NCBI GenBank assembly: GCA_001662425.1
Contig: BDDC01000027.1
Location: 4,623 to 68,622, forward strand
DNA from: Chlamydomonas sphaeroides
Taxonomy: Eukaryota; Chlorophyta; Chlorophyceae; Chlamydomonadales; Chlamydomonadaceae
Length of the DNA: 64,000 bases
Direction of reading: 5' to 3'
Each line of letters begins with the position of its first letter. The stretch's first letter is position 1. The position numbers and the translations under genes are program-made. The notes beneath the pieces are model-generated. The model saw only the letters and a program-made list of their open reading frames with translations. It was not told the origin of the DNA and searched no databases. Positions 13,101 to 32,700 of this stretch are shown one piece after another.

Positions 13101-14513
13101 CAGAGCGCGCCAGCGCCGCAGCACCCGCACATTACACCTTCACCCGAAACAAGCACGCTCTGACCTGCGGTCGTCGCACCGGTCGCCACTGTTGCTCCCG
13201 AGCCAGGTCTCCGGGTCGTGCGGCAGTGGGGCGGCAATCAAGGTGGGGCCGCAGCATGGTAAGGATGGGCATAGGCAGGCGGCAGATGGACTGCTAGGCA
13301 GGGCTACAAGGGCCGACGCACCCAACGCCGTTCCCCGGGACCCGCTCTCACCCTGCGTATGCCCCAGCCAGGGGCCGCTCGCCGGGGCCGCCTGCGCACG
13401 GGCCGTGCATCAGTCGGTCCGTGCAGTGTTCACATCGCGTGTGGGCGTGAGCCGCACGGTGGGCCGCGGCTCACGCCGGGTCCAGCCAGGACCCTCCCGT
13501 CTCCGAGCGAGGCGCCGCGCAAGCCAGCTCCTGCGCGGCGCCGCGCCGCGCGGCCCCCGACAGCCTAGTTAGCGCAGTGCGACCCCAGGACACACACGCA
13601 TGCAGGAGTATGCGTTCAATCCCTATTTCAACCGCTGTCGCACATATGCAGCGTAATATGTACATGTTGCTACACTCGAGGTAAAGTACGACGTGTGCGG
13701 TGCGGCGGCTGCAGCTAAGCTCGCTGGCCGGTGCCCCAGCTGGCTCGCGTGTTGCAACGCAGCGTCTATATATCCTTGCGACTGCCAGGGTGCCTTCTGG
13801 ATATACAAAACTACACAACACCACTACAGCACCGCGCCGGTGCCGCATTTTTGCCGGTGCATCCCCACACCTCCTGCCCACAACTGCCTTGCTGCACTGT
13901 CGCTGTACAACCACAACACCATAACGCCCTGCTGCTGTACAAAGTGGCCTTGCTGTACCGGACTAGACTGGCCCCGCTACGGCGCAGCCTCCCAAAGCCC
14001 TCCACCCGTTGCCAACCGCGCCGCCGCAAGCAGCCGCGTGCGCCTATCTGCGACACCCCTGATGAGCACCACGCACGCACGGCTCCCGTGCGAGAAGGAC
14101 TAGCAAAGGAGCCCACGCGGTTGGTGCTCCGGTGCCGGCGCACCCGGCGCCCAAGGACCGCCGCTAGCACGGCCTACACCAACCTGGGTGGGCCGCATCA
14201 GCCCAGCAGCAGGCGTCATGGATAACAACACAACATGCCCAACGCCAGGGCAGCCACCGGCTGTGTTGGCGATGTGGCGTGTGCTATGATGCGCTACAGT
14301 GGGCCCGTACCAATTATACGCAGATCTTCGTAAAGAGGAGGTAAAGCAAGCAGTCCAGCCAACCAACGGGCCGTTAGGCGCCAGGGCTTGGCACGACCTA
14401 CAGTGCTATCACGGACCTACAACCCCAGGTGCACAGCTGTGTAACGGAAGCCTCAGATATCCTGCTTTCAGTCATGCGCTTGCGTGCTGCCAACCCGCGG
14501 CACCACCAGGTCA
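10188..14513. other. Long stretch without a supported gene
   Basis: About 4.3 kb lies between the MinD start and the end of the second MYND gene. The part next to MinD should hold its promoter and 5' UTR. Many overlapping frames of 60-240 codons are open on both strands, but none shows a domain. On the reverse strand a frame at 12486-12184 (100 codons) follows a good acceptor, and a possible donor lies at 12929, but the phases do not match, so I do not call a gene. A (CTCC)n run sits at 12599-12618. The region 13600-14000 is less GC-rich. Confidence 0.4.
12599..12618. repeat. (CTCC)n microsatellite
   Basis: About five CTCC units follow one another in an intergenic stretch. Confidence 0.7.
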
Positions 14514-16176
14514 TCACGGCGCCAAGCAGCTGATCGCTGACGCCGCAGTCTGCGGCGGCCGGCGGGCCCTGGCTGCACTCGCGGCTGTGACCCCCGCCCG
14601 CCAGTGCCGCTGCTGGCACTTAGGGCCGCAGTACCGGACCAGCCGGCAGCCTGCGCACTGCCACAGCTTGAGGCTGCCCTCGCTGGGGCCCTCGAAGTTG
14701 GCGCAGTCGGGGCCGCAGCACACACGCAGGCAAAACAGTCGCTGCTGCTCCAACAGCACGGCGATGGCGGGCGGCGGCGCCGAAGGCACCGGGACGGGGG
14801 CGCTTGATGGCTCGGCTGGCGGCAGCGGCACGGGGCTCAGCCCGTGGCGGGCCACCAGCTCCCTCAGGCGCTTCAGGCAGGCCTCGTTCTGGCACAGCGG
14901 GCCGCCCACCTCCAAGGCAGTTTGAATAACACCGAGCGCTCGCCGCGCCACCTGCTCCAGCAGCACGTCGTCGCCGTCGTCCCGGCGAGCGGCGGCCACC
15001 AGGCACGCCACCGCCTCCGCCACGCCCCGCGACCCGCGCCGCAGCTGCGCCAGCAGCCGCGGCACGTCAAGGCCCGGGCCATCGGCCCACGCTGCCGGCG
15101 CCGCCGCGCCGATCGCCGGCCCGCCGCTGCCGGCCGCCCCATCGCCGCCAGCTGGGCCGCCTCCGCCCTGGCTGAGGCGGCGGCCGGCGTCGCCGTCCGG
15201 CTGCGGCCCCGGCCCCGGCGCAGCAGCGCACAGCCACTGCCTCGCGTGCGCCCGCAGCCCAGCGCCGCCCGCGGCATTGCAAGCAGTCCTGGCGCACTCC
15301 AGCAGGCCGTGCGCCAAGTTGTCCAGCGCGCCGCTGTGCGGAGCCAGGGACACCTCCCGGCCCAGCAGCGCCGCCGCAGTCCGCTGCAGCGCCTTGGACG
15401 GCGCGACGAGCGCCGCCCAGCGTCGGCGCAGCTGCATGACTGCTGCCGCCCGCCGCTGCGGCTGCGCCGCCAGCAGCAGCCCCGGCTTGGCCCAGCCGCC
15501 GTGCAGGGCTGAGAGCTCGCTCTGCGCCCGCGCCACTGCACACAGGCTGTGGAGCCGGTTGGTCGTAAGCAACGCATCAGCGCCCATCAGCCGGCTTGTG
15601 TCGAGCAGGTCCGGCGCCTGCACGGCACCGGGCGCAGGGCGCACTCGGGCAAGCCACGCACAAGGGCAGTGTCCCGGCGGCTACGGCAGCGGGGCGAGGA
15701 GCACAACCCGCCTGCCCCAGGCGCCAAGGCAAGCGGGCGGGCCATTCGCTGGTGGCAGGTAGGACCAAGCCTTGAATGTCTCATCATCGGATCCTAGCTA
15801 TCAATACGTCGACGTCTGTGGACTGGGATAGATGGTCACCCCAGGCGCCACGCCGCACCAGGCAGGCGCCGTAGCGGCCGGGCAGCGCCAGCGGCAGCGC
15901 GGCGGCCTGCGCGATGACCAGCCGGCTGCAGCGGCAGGGAGCCAGCTCCAGCGCCAGCGCGTCCTTGGCTTCCGGGGTCGGGCCGGGCAGGCCGCAACGC
16001 TCTGCAAACCGCGGCACGGCCATCTGCACAAACTGCACAGCACAGTACAAAAGGGGTAGCGCTAGAGCGGCGCCCGCCCGCGTCAGCTGCGACAACCAGG
16101 CTCGGTAGGCTGGCCCCGTTCCGGCGGAGGCGGCGCCCGGCGCGGCCGCGGCCAGCCGCCGCTGCTGGCGGCGCAT
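14514..16176 (-). CDS. Second MYND-finger protein, finger interrupted by a frame change
   Basis: The modelled exons are 16176-15859 and 15617-14514, phase 0 (473 aa). The first donor is uncertain; another acceptor at 15680 also keeps the frame, and more 5' exons are possible. The body is Ala/Leu-rich and helical, as in the MYND gene at 2120. The C-terminus has the first six zinc ligands: CGPDC, CAGC and YCGPKC, then QQRHW. After HWRAG the frame runs on as VTAASAARARR to a stop at 14514. In the next frame the same DNA reads GHSREC, the expected end of a MYND finger (compare GHKAEC in the other gene). The switch falls in a run of five C on the plus strand at 14591-14595. Either the assembly has a length error in this run or this copy has lost its last two ligands. 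Confidence 0.6.
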
Positions 16177-18113
16177 GCCTGCCTCCAGGCGCGCGGCATC
16201 GACGCATGCCCCCTTTAATGATAAACTAGAACGCAGTCACAAAAGGAGTATCTGTAACCTGCGAAAACCATGCCCCCTTTCCGCCGGCCACCCCGTGTTC
16301 CGGGACCCGCGCGCTTCTGTGCTCGCACCCCGTGCATGCCTCAGACAGGAACGAGGAGCCGCTCGCCGGGCTGCGTAGCCCCCGGCCCTGCCCTTTGACT
16401 TTACAACCAGCGCGGAAATCCAGAGAAGGGTACCTGCCCTGCCCTGCAAAGCAAATGCGCATCGGCTGCATGGGGCCGCGCGCACGGCCTTGGGCAGGGG
16501 GGCCCTGGCCTTGGGCACGCAGCGTGCCGCACCGCATCCCGCTGTCCTGCGCTCCCCGCTGCTTGCAGGCCGGGTGGGGTGGGGGCGCAGTCACGGGCAC
16601 TCCAGGACCCGTCAGTCGAAACCACGCCGCCCTGGGCCACATGCCGCAGCACGACACCAGGACCACATGCACAGCACGTACGCATGACGGTCATGAGGGC
16701 GGCCAAGCCCGCTAACTCGCCGTAGCTCGCCCATCCAATGCCACCTGGCTCACGCCCCGAGCGCGACGAGATTGTTACAGACACCGACCGGCGCGCTCGA
16801 GACGACGGACACCGGCACCTCCTGACCCTGGCGCCGGGCCGCCTGGATTCCGCCGGGGTGACACGGCCTGCCCTTGCCTCCCCACGTCCCCAGGTTCCGC
16901 CCAGAGAGGCCCACAGCAAGCATACCAGACTGCGCAGCACACACCGCGCCCATACGTGCCGTGCCAGAGTTGCTAAGTGACGTGCTGCTGGCTGCGCAAC
17001 AGCCGGACAGGGCGGCAGGGCGCCGCATAGGGGCGCCGCATCGTGGGCCCACCTACCTCACGAGGAGGCATGCAGGCCCCGCATCGTGCAAACAAGCACT
17101 CTGCTGCTGGCTGCCACGCCCCCACTCCAGCCGCCACCCACACCCCACTATCTGCAGCGGCCTGCCCTCAGTGCACCAGGGCTCCAAGCCTCCTGCTGTA
17201 AGCGCGGCCCGCCTCGCGCAATCCGGGTACCGCGTGCACATCGCGCAGGCCCCGTCGTGGGGCCGACCCACATGCCTGGCTGCCACGGCAGGGGTGGCGG
17301 GGGTGGCGCGCAGGGCCGCAGGCCGCCAGCCACACCGCCCCCCTGCTGCCCTCTGCCCTGATGCAGCCAGCGTGGCCCAGGCAGCCCGGGCCTCGGCAAC
17401 CGGCCGCGTGCTCAGCCGGTGGCAAGCCGCTCGCAGCCCTACGGTGCGCGGCGCAACGTAGCGGGCGGGCAAAGGAGGCAGGCCGGGGAAGGGCAGTGTG
17501 GGGCGCGTATGCGAGCCGGCGTGCCGCCGGACGTCGCGGTGCGGCCATGGCCAGCGGCGGTGGCTCTGAGGTGTCGATGGGGCGGCACTGACTGGACAGC
17601 GCATACGGGAAGGGGCCTCGGCCCCCGGGCTGGCAGAGCAGCGGCCGCCGCGGCTGCTGCTGCTGCCGCGGTGCGCTTCATGGTGTACCGAGGCCCCGCC
17701 ACGGCTCCGCGGCGGTGGCGGCGGCGGCCTCCAGCGCGTGCCACGGTGCTGACGGCGGCACCGTGCCCCACGGAAGGGCCCAGCTACGGCCGAGGGGGCA
17801 GCGGCGGTGGCGGCTCCGCGGAGGTGGCGGCGACGTTGAGCGTACTGCGGTGCTGCAGAGCTGCCGGCGGTGCCGGTGCGGGCGGCTCCGCCACGCCAGG
17901 AGGGTGCGCGAAGGGCTCACCGGGTGCCTGTGTGCCGTAGGCATCACGGGTCGGCGAACAGGCCTTGTCAACATGGAAAGTCGAACTCGCAGCTCCCACG
18001 GCCCGACGTGGCCACGGCTTCTTCGCAGCGCGCCAACCCGCCCGCAAGATGCACGCACCCGGAGGCCCCAGAAGCCACGTGTTGTAGGTGTGGCCGCAGC
18101 GCCCCGGCCAAGC
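16177..18113. other. Unassigned stretch between a MYND gene and the LYR gene
   Basis: The open frames here are short, overlapping and of simple composition, including an Ala run around 17630-17680 readable on either strand. None has a domain I recognise. The left part should hold the promoter of the reverse-strand MYND gene and the right part the 3' UTR of the LYR gene. An undetected gene with short exons cannot be excluded. Confidence 0.35.
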
Positions 18114-18509
18114 TCAGCACTTGAGGTGGCCCTGCCGCTGCAGCTCGTTCAGGTGCCGCCGCTGTGAGGTAGCGTTGTCAAGCTGCAGCTCCGCCAGCTG
18201 AAGCAAAAAGTCCAGGTGCGCGGGGTCGGACTCGCCGCGGTGCGCCTCCAGCTCAGAGCGCACCTTGCGCCGGATGTGCTGCGAGGCGTGGGCGTGGGCG
18301 GGCGCGGGGTCGACGAGGGGTGACGGGGAGATGGGGAAGCGGATGGCAGGGCGACAGGACGACACGGCGTAATGCGCTTTCGTTGCTATCGGGGAGCCAG
18401 CATTCGTTGTGTGTACCTGGCGCCGCGGCTCCGTGGGCATCTGTCGCGCCTCGCGGAGAAAGGAGCGGAAGAGCGAGAGCACACGGGCTCGTGTTTGGGC
18501 TGAGCTCAT
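18114..18509 (-). CDS. LYR-motif (Complex1_LYR) family protein, 85 aa
   Basis: Two exons, 18509-18417 and 18278-18114, join in phase 0 to give 85 residues. The N-terminus RARVLSLFRSFLREARQMP matches the LYR helix pattern, with LFR in place of LYR. It is followed by basic HIRRKVRSELEAHR and a helix ending LQLAELQLDNATSQRRHL, which is the usual three-helix layout. Small LYR proteins bind acyl-carrier protein in mitochondria and help deliver iron-sulphur clusters or assemble respiratory complexes. I cannot tell which subfamily this is. The intron is 138 nt, a multiple of three without a stop, so its retention would give a longer protein of 131 aa. Confidence 0.75.
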   Translation of the reverse strand: MSSAQTRARVLSLFRSFLREARQMPTEPRRQVHTTNAGSPIATKAHYAVSSCRPAIRFPISPSPLVDPAPAHAHASQHIRRKVRSELEAHRGESDPAHLDFLLQLAELQLDNATSQRRHLNELQRQGHLKC

Positions 18510-18783
18510 CCTCGTTGCTTGTGCGTTATTGTCTATAACGGATGATATATTACGTTAGGAGTGTTTTGCCGCAAGGCCTGCGCGCCGAGCGGCAACAGTA
18601 CCCGACTGCATGGGCAAGGGGCAAACAATTGCAAAAGCACTGCAATCACACGAGCACACATTTGCACGTACATGGCACACAGCTTGCGTAGGCGCTCGAG
18701 ATACCTGTACTCCGACCTGTCGCATCCCTTGTCTCTGGTCGCTGTCTAGGTCCAAGCCTGCAGCCGCTGGGCTGCCCTCCACC
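18510..18783. promoter_or_regulatory. Divergent promoter between the LYR gene and the RNA helicase
   Basis: Only 274 bp separate the two start codons, which face away from each other. Both promoters and 5' UTRs must fit here. The stretch around 18515-18560 is AT-rich (TTATTGTCTATAACGGATGA and nearby). No single box can be assigned. Confidence 0.6.
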
Positions 18784-26703
<7,920 letters not shown>

Positions 26704-27427
26704 CCGGCGGAACGGTTGGGGCGTTGGCGGCTGGGGCGGTCCGCTGTTGGTCGGGTGAAAGGGACGGGCCGCGTTCCGAGTCTGGCTGTAACAGGGATTT
26801 CGGCCGGAGCGCGGCCACGGCGAGATGAACCCCCATCCCTTCACCAATTCCTCGCCTCGCCACCTCCCGTCCAGCCAGCAGCAAGATAACACGCCGGCGA
26901 AACAGTCGACGTGCGAGACCCACATCCCACGCCGCCTATGTGCAGCCAAGCACCCAGCCGCAGCCGAGACCGCGCTCCAGCGCAATCGGCACGCCCGGCG
27001 CCACAGCCACAACACCACCACACCCGCCATGGACGACGCCACCGCGAGCCGTGCCGTGCCGAAGCACCCCGGCGACCCGCAAAAGCCCCTCCTACACGCG
27101 CCCTCGCCGCGAGAGCACCAGCGGCCCGGAAACTGACGGCCCCGTGCAACCACCAGGCGGGCTGCACGCCCCGCTAGCGCCGCAGGCGCGCCCTGCCGGT
27201 CGCACAGCCAGCCGCGTCGCCCTGCTTGGCCCGGCGCCTTGGCCTCGACTGCTGCGGACCCCGCCATGTTAGCTGCCTGCCGCCATGGGCAGGCCCACTG
27301 CCGGCCGCTGCGGGGCCCCGCCTACCCCGCACGCGCCACGTATCGCCCAACAAACGGTGTCGTAACCAACCAACCCCCCTCAAACCCCTGGCGCCCAACG
27401 CTAGCGGTGCTGCACACGCCTCGGCCG
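26704..27427. other. Convergent 3' regions of the helicase and prefoldin genes
   Basis: No gene is supported in these 724 bp. The helicase and prefoldin 5 end towards each other here. A TGTAA lies 84 nt past the helicase stop. Confidence 0.6.
26787..26791 (+). terminator. Candidate TGTAA poly(A) signal of the helicase gene
   Basis: TGTAA is the usual poly(A) signal of chlorophycean algae. This copy is 84 nt after the helicase stop codon. No cDNA end is available here to confirm it. Confidence 0.4.
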
Positions 27428-29229
27428 CTAGTCGGCCGCCGCGCCGCTACCGCGCGCGCCACCCGCCGCCGCGCGCGCCCCCTGCGCCGCCTGCATGGCC
27501 GCCATCTTGCCTTGCAGCACCGCCTGGACCTGGGGGCGAGGAGGAGCACGCCGAGGGTGGAGGGGTCATACAGAGGAGCACACACACAGTGGCACACACG
27601 CTGCATGATGTGCAGGGCGATGCTAGCAACTGCATACAGCGCGCGGCGCTGGCCTCCTTCGGCATGTACGCGCACACATACACGCGGATAGCCTTGCGCA
27701 CCAAAGTGCATGTTTTCACGCGACAGACTATCAACATCAATGACAGTAACCACAGTGCGGCAAGCCCACCTCCATGAGCATGTTCTGGCGGTCGCGCAAC
27801 GTCTGGGGCAGCGGGCAGACAATGGGAAGGCGGCACAGACCCAAGGAAAGGTTACTTGTGCAGAGAGGTCAGGGGGGCGGGCAAGGTAAGCACGAGGGGG
27901 CATGGGCGGCAGGCCCGGGGCCGGGGCAGCAGCGCGAGCTGGCCGCGTCGGCCGTGGCCGCCCCCCTTGGGCTGTTCCCTGCTGGCGCCTGCACTCCACC
28001 GCCTGCGCAGTGCGGTTGCCGCCCTGCGCCGTTGGCCTTCAGCGTGCGGCCCCCGCAGCTGCCGCCGCCCCGGGCTCACCGCCTGCACGGTGTTGATGCT
28101 GTCCTGCAGCGACTTGACGCGCCGGTCGTAGTACTTGAGCGCATCGGCAATGGCCATCTGGTGCAGGAGGGCGACGGGCGGGGCGGGGGCCAGGCCGGGG
28201 CATGGGCAGGTGGGGGCGCAAGCGGCAAGCGATAGGGCGGGTGCTACCAAGGATGCACTTATGAGCGTCTCGCCAGGCGAACACCCGAACTAAGCTCTTG
28301 TGGAGCTAGCAACAGCACCCACTCCGCGGTCGGCACAAACGACACGTGCGGTGCCACCCAGGGTGTCTCAGCAACAATCACTGTCTGGTTGCTGCCCTGG
28401 AGCCTGCCCAGCGCTACCCCGGGTCCCTGATTGCGGCCGGTTACAGCCGGCCAGCCCACGCTTGGCCGGGCCCTGGCTCCCCCCATGCCTTGCAGTCGCC
28501 TTCAGCCTCTTCCCACGTTTGGGCTGCTCTTTTGGGCTGCTTACGACCACCCTCGGGGGCTCTGCCACGTGCCACCTCCACACGGCGGCGGCCGTCGTCC
28601 CTTGCGCCCTGCACGCTGCGCTGGCGGCTATCTTTGCCGCCCCTCCGGGTCTGCGGCCCCTGCTTTCGACCTCACGGCGGCACCTCAGCCGCACCTCGAC
28701 GAAGTAGCCAGTGCCGATGTCCACCATGACCTTCTCCACATCGTCCACCTCGCCCGCCACGTACAGCGAGCTGGTGAGCGGCATCATGATGGCTTGGCCT
28801 AGGGAGGGGGAAGTGGGAGTGAAGGAGGATGTTGGGGAGCGCGTGTGACTTTGGGGCCTCGTGGGGACGTGGGGTGAGGACGGGATAGGTGGGGCCAAGG
28901 AGGCCGTGGATGGCTGGGAAGAACAGCGCGGGCGGTGGGCGTGGAAGCGGTTGCATAGCAGGGAGCGATCGTGATCAGGCTTATGGAGGGGTGGCGGGGG
29001 AAGGGGCAGGGGGGTGGAGAAGTGGAGGAGCGGCCTCACCCCGTTTGGAGGCGCCGAGGTTCTCGACGGCCTTCTTCGTGCTGGCGAACGTCTGCGCCGC
29101 GCCCATGAGCGCCCGTCCGCCCTGGCTCAGCTTCTCAATCTCATTATTGAGGTCTCCACGCAGCTGCGCAAGCTGCTGCGGCGCGAGGCTGTCGAGCTTG
29201 ACAGGCTCTGGCGCTTCCTTCGGCGGCAT
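27428..29229 (-). CDS. PFD5: Prefoldin subunit 5 (alpha-type, 157 aa)
   Basis: Prefoldin is a six-subunit cytosolic chaperone that hands unfolded actin and tubulin to the CCT chaperonin. Four exons join in phase: 29229-29040, 28798-28695, 28157-28080 and 27529-27428. The N-terminal helix has LDSLAPQQLAQLRGDLNNEI. The hairpin core reads MMPLTSSLYVAGEVDDVEKV and VDIGTGYFVE, the signature of the alpha-type subunit 5. A second helix follows (ADALKYYDRRVKSLQDSINT). The length is normal for the family (about 150 aa). The last 15 residues are Gly/Ala/Arg-rich and not conserved. The gene diverges from the NIPA-like transporter. Confidence 0.92.
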
Positions 29230-29710
29230 CGTGCCGCGCCCCCAGGAGTGCTGACTAGTTAACTACAACCACACGGGCAGGTGCAATGCACGTGTTGATA
29301 CGCGTCTTGCGCAGGCGAATACCGCGGGCTTTTGGCTCGGCGCGGGATGCAGACTAGTTCGCAAGGTGGCACGGGCTTGGTCGAGCAGTTACACGGTAGT
29401 AACATATAAGCACTGGACTGTGATCTGGCCCCGCAGGTCACAGAAGGCTACTCGGGGATGCTTGGGCCATTGCAAGACTTTGCCTCGCGCTCGTTCCGTC
29501 AAACATGCCATACTCTCATACTCAGCCCAAAGACCAGTATTACTCCGTGATCATTAAATTGTGGACACTTGCAAATACGTGACAGTCAACTCTCGGGGTC
29601 GTCCGAGTCGTTACAACGCTATCCGGCTCGCGCGCCCCCATCGCAGCAGATATGCGACAAACATGTAGCTGAAGCTAGGACCGCGGAGCTGACAGACACT
29701 GTCCGGGCAG
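29230..29710. promoter_or_regulatory. Divergent promoter between prefoldin 5 and the NIPA-like gene
   Basis: The two start codons face away from each other across 481 bp. The middle (about 29390-29580) is AT-richer than the coding DNA. No defined box can be assigned. Confidence 0.55.
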
Positions 29711-32700
29711 ATGGCGGAGCTGTCGCCCCCGCCCCCGGCGCCCCCAGGCCCCGCGGAGGAGCCGCGGGACCTGTGGTATGTGGGCGCGATAATCAACGTG
29801 GTGAGACGCGCACCACGTCGGGCTCAGCGGCGGCCAAGTCTGTCTCGCTGCGCACCCTTGCGGTGCACGTGACCGCCACCTGCCTCCCGCCCCTTCCCTC
29901 CCCAACCCCAGATTGGCAGCATCGCCATCAACCTCGGAACGGTGCGCTTGTGGTCTAATACTAGCAGCACCGCACTGCTGGCCACGATAGCCGCTGGTGG
30001 CACGGGGGCGGCTGTGGAGGGGCCGCTTCCGTTTCTGCCGGCCACGTCGGCCAGCCGCTGCCACGGCACGACACACTTGCGGAGCGCGCCAGGCTCCCAT
30101 ATGCGACGTGTGCTAGGCGCAGTGGGGCTGACCTTCGGCGCAGGCATGGCCGTCCGGACAAGGCCGTTGCTGTGCGGCGGCTTCGCTATGGGCCGCCGCG
30201 GCTGCCACGCCCGGCTGTGCAGGCGCCGCGCGTGACACCTCGCGCACATCTGCCTGGTAGCATGGCCTGGGGCTCGACCCGAGGCACGACCGTACCGCCC
30301 CCGGCCGGCTCCGCTCGCAGCCGCGGGCAGCGGCCCGTCTCGCGGCGGTCTGTTCCCCGAGGAGCGTCCCTCGCTTCCCCCCTTCCTGCAAGACGCATGC
30401 CGCGCCTTGCCATGCTGTCTCGGAGACCCTGATGCAGCTAGGGCCGCCCAGTGCCACCTTCCCGTGATCCCGCGCGGAGCCGGGTCATGTCGTGCTGTTC
30501 CGTCGAACTTGACGAAGCTGGGGCGCCCCAATGTCACCGCGGCTTTCCGTGTGGCGATCGGCAAAGCCTTGTGGAGCCTGGCCCCAAGTGCCACCTCTGC
30601 CCCGTGCCGAAGAACCTGATGACACTGCCCAGCGCCACCTGCCCGAAACTCTCGACACCCTGCCGTGCTGATACGCCCCTCCGCCTTGTGCACTATGATG
30701 CCGCAGAACCTGATGAAGCTGGGCCACAACAAACGCGCAAAGATGGACATGCCCGATGCACAGAAGCCGCCGGTGCGCAAAATCAAGGAGTGGGCCATCG
30801 GCATGGCCTTCTTCTCAGTCGGCAACATACTTAACTTTGTGTCCTTCGGTGAGGCCCGCGACGGTGACGGCCCTTGAATCAACGCCACGCCCGGGCCGCA
30901 CCTTGGCTGTTCACGCCGGCCTAGAGCCTGCGGGCAATGCAGGGGCGTAAGGGCTGGGCGAGTGCATGTGGGTCGGCTGATGGCCGCGGCACACGGCCTC
31001 CGCCTCCGCAGGCTTTGCGGCGCAGTCGCTGCTGGCTGCGCTGGGCAGCATCCAGTTCGTGTCCAACGTCATCTTCGCATATTTTGTGCTGCGGGAGCCG
31101 GTGAGCACGCCGTCAAGCGGCCAGGGCAAATGCGCTTGGCAGCCCAGCGCACCTTGGCTCCTATCCAGGCCGCCACGGGGTCTTGCCTGCTGTCCCGACC
31201 CGGGTCTCTCCCGCCGTCCCCTCGCCCCATCCCCACTGCGCTCCCTTTCCTCACACGCCACCGCCAGGTGACGCGCGCCGTGCTGCTGGCAACCACCTGC
31301 ATCGTGGGTGGCTGCGTGCTGCTGGTGGTGTTCGGCAACCAGAGCAGCGCCACCTACACGGTGCATCAGCTCACGCAGCTGTACGGCAAGTGAGGCACCG
31401 GCGGAGGCGTGGGCCGCGTGGGGGGGGGGGCGTGCGCTGCAGCTGTGGGGATGCGTCATGGCGGTTGGGCCATCTGGGCCTGAGGGCGCGGTGCCATAAT
31501 CGGGCGCTGGGGGCACGCCGGGTGCTGCGGGGCCCGACCCACATGGCGGCCGCGCATACACGAGCGCGAGCGCGCGACAGACAGTAACGGCGGGGGGGCC
31601 CTCCGACGCAGCCCAGCCGTGACCGTCCCAGCCCACCCTGCCCGCCTCCGCGGTGCTCGAACCTGCTCTGCCCGGCCTGGCCCTGCTGCCCCCAGGCCGG
31701 CTTACGTTGTGTACATGTGCCTCATGGGCGTGGGCGTGGTGGGCGGCTTCATGCTGTACCTGCACGGCCAGAAGGTGGTCAGGTGGGGCAGCGCGGGGGC
31801 AGCAGCCGTGCCGCAGCGCGAGTTCTGGAGAGCGCGGCACGCACCCAGGGGGCGCAGAAGGGAGCGCACTGCCTGCCGTTGTCGGCGGCAGGGGCTCGCG
31901 ACAAGCCATGCGGTGGGCTACGCTGGTTGCGTGTTCCTGCGCCCTCAGCCCTCCCGTGGGTTCTCCGTCCCCGCAGCAAAACCGGCCCACGTGGCTTTTG
32001 GTACGGCATGCTGCCGGTGGCCTACTCGGTCTACAGCGCGCTAATCGGCACGCAGTCGGTGCTGTTCAGCAAGAGCATGTCCGTAATCCTGCGCCTCACC
32101 TTCACCGGGGACAACCAGGTGCGCTGCCGGTTAGGGGCAGCGAGCCAAGCGCCGGCATGCAGCAGCAGCAGGAGGAGGCAGGCGGCGGGGCTGTGGCAAG
32201 CAGCACGGCAGCAGCATGCGCAGGCCAAAGGAAGGGGAAGCTGGGCGCCTTGTGCTCTCGTTGCTCGTCTGCACCGTCATGTCAAGAACCCTTCCCACGC
32301 CCGCCCCCTGCTGCGGCCCTCCTGCCGTTTATCCAACAGCTTGACAACTGGTACACGTGGCTGGTGCTGCCGCTCTTCCTGGTGACGGCGGTGTTCTGGA
32401 TCTCGCGCCTCAACAAGGCAAGCCGCGTCCCGTGCCGGCTGCGTAGTCCGTCGTCGTGCTTGCCGCTGCAGCTCGCCTCCGTATTGCCCTTGTTCAACCC
32501 CACCTCCCATGCCCCCAACGCGCTCCCCAGGGCTTGCGCATGTTCCCTGCTATGGTCATCGTGCCGGTCATGCAGATCGCATGGACGCTCTTTTCCATCG
32601 TCAGCGGCATGCTGTACTTCCAGGAGTACATGGGCTTCACGCCGCTCAAGTCGGTCATGTTCCCCATCGGCGTGCTGGTGAGGCAGAAGGCAGCGCAGCC

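Noticed and set aside
12184..13130. A spliced reverse gene using donor 12929 and acceptor 12486
   Set aside because: The donor leaves one base and the acceptor needs phase 0, so the frames do not join; no domain supports either part.
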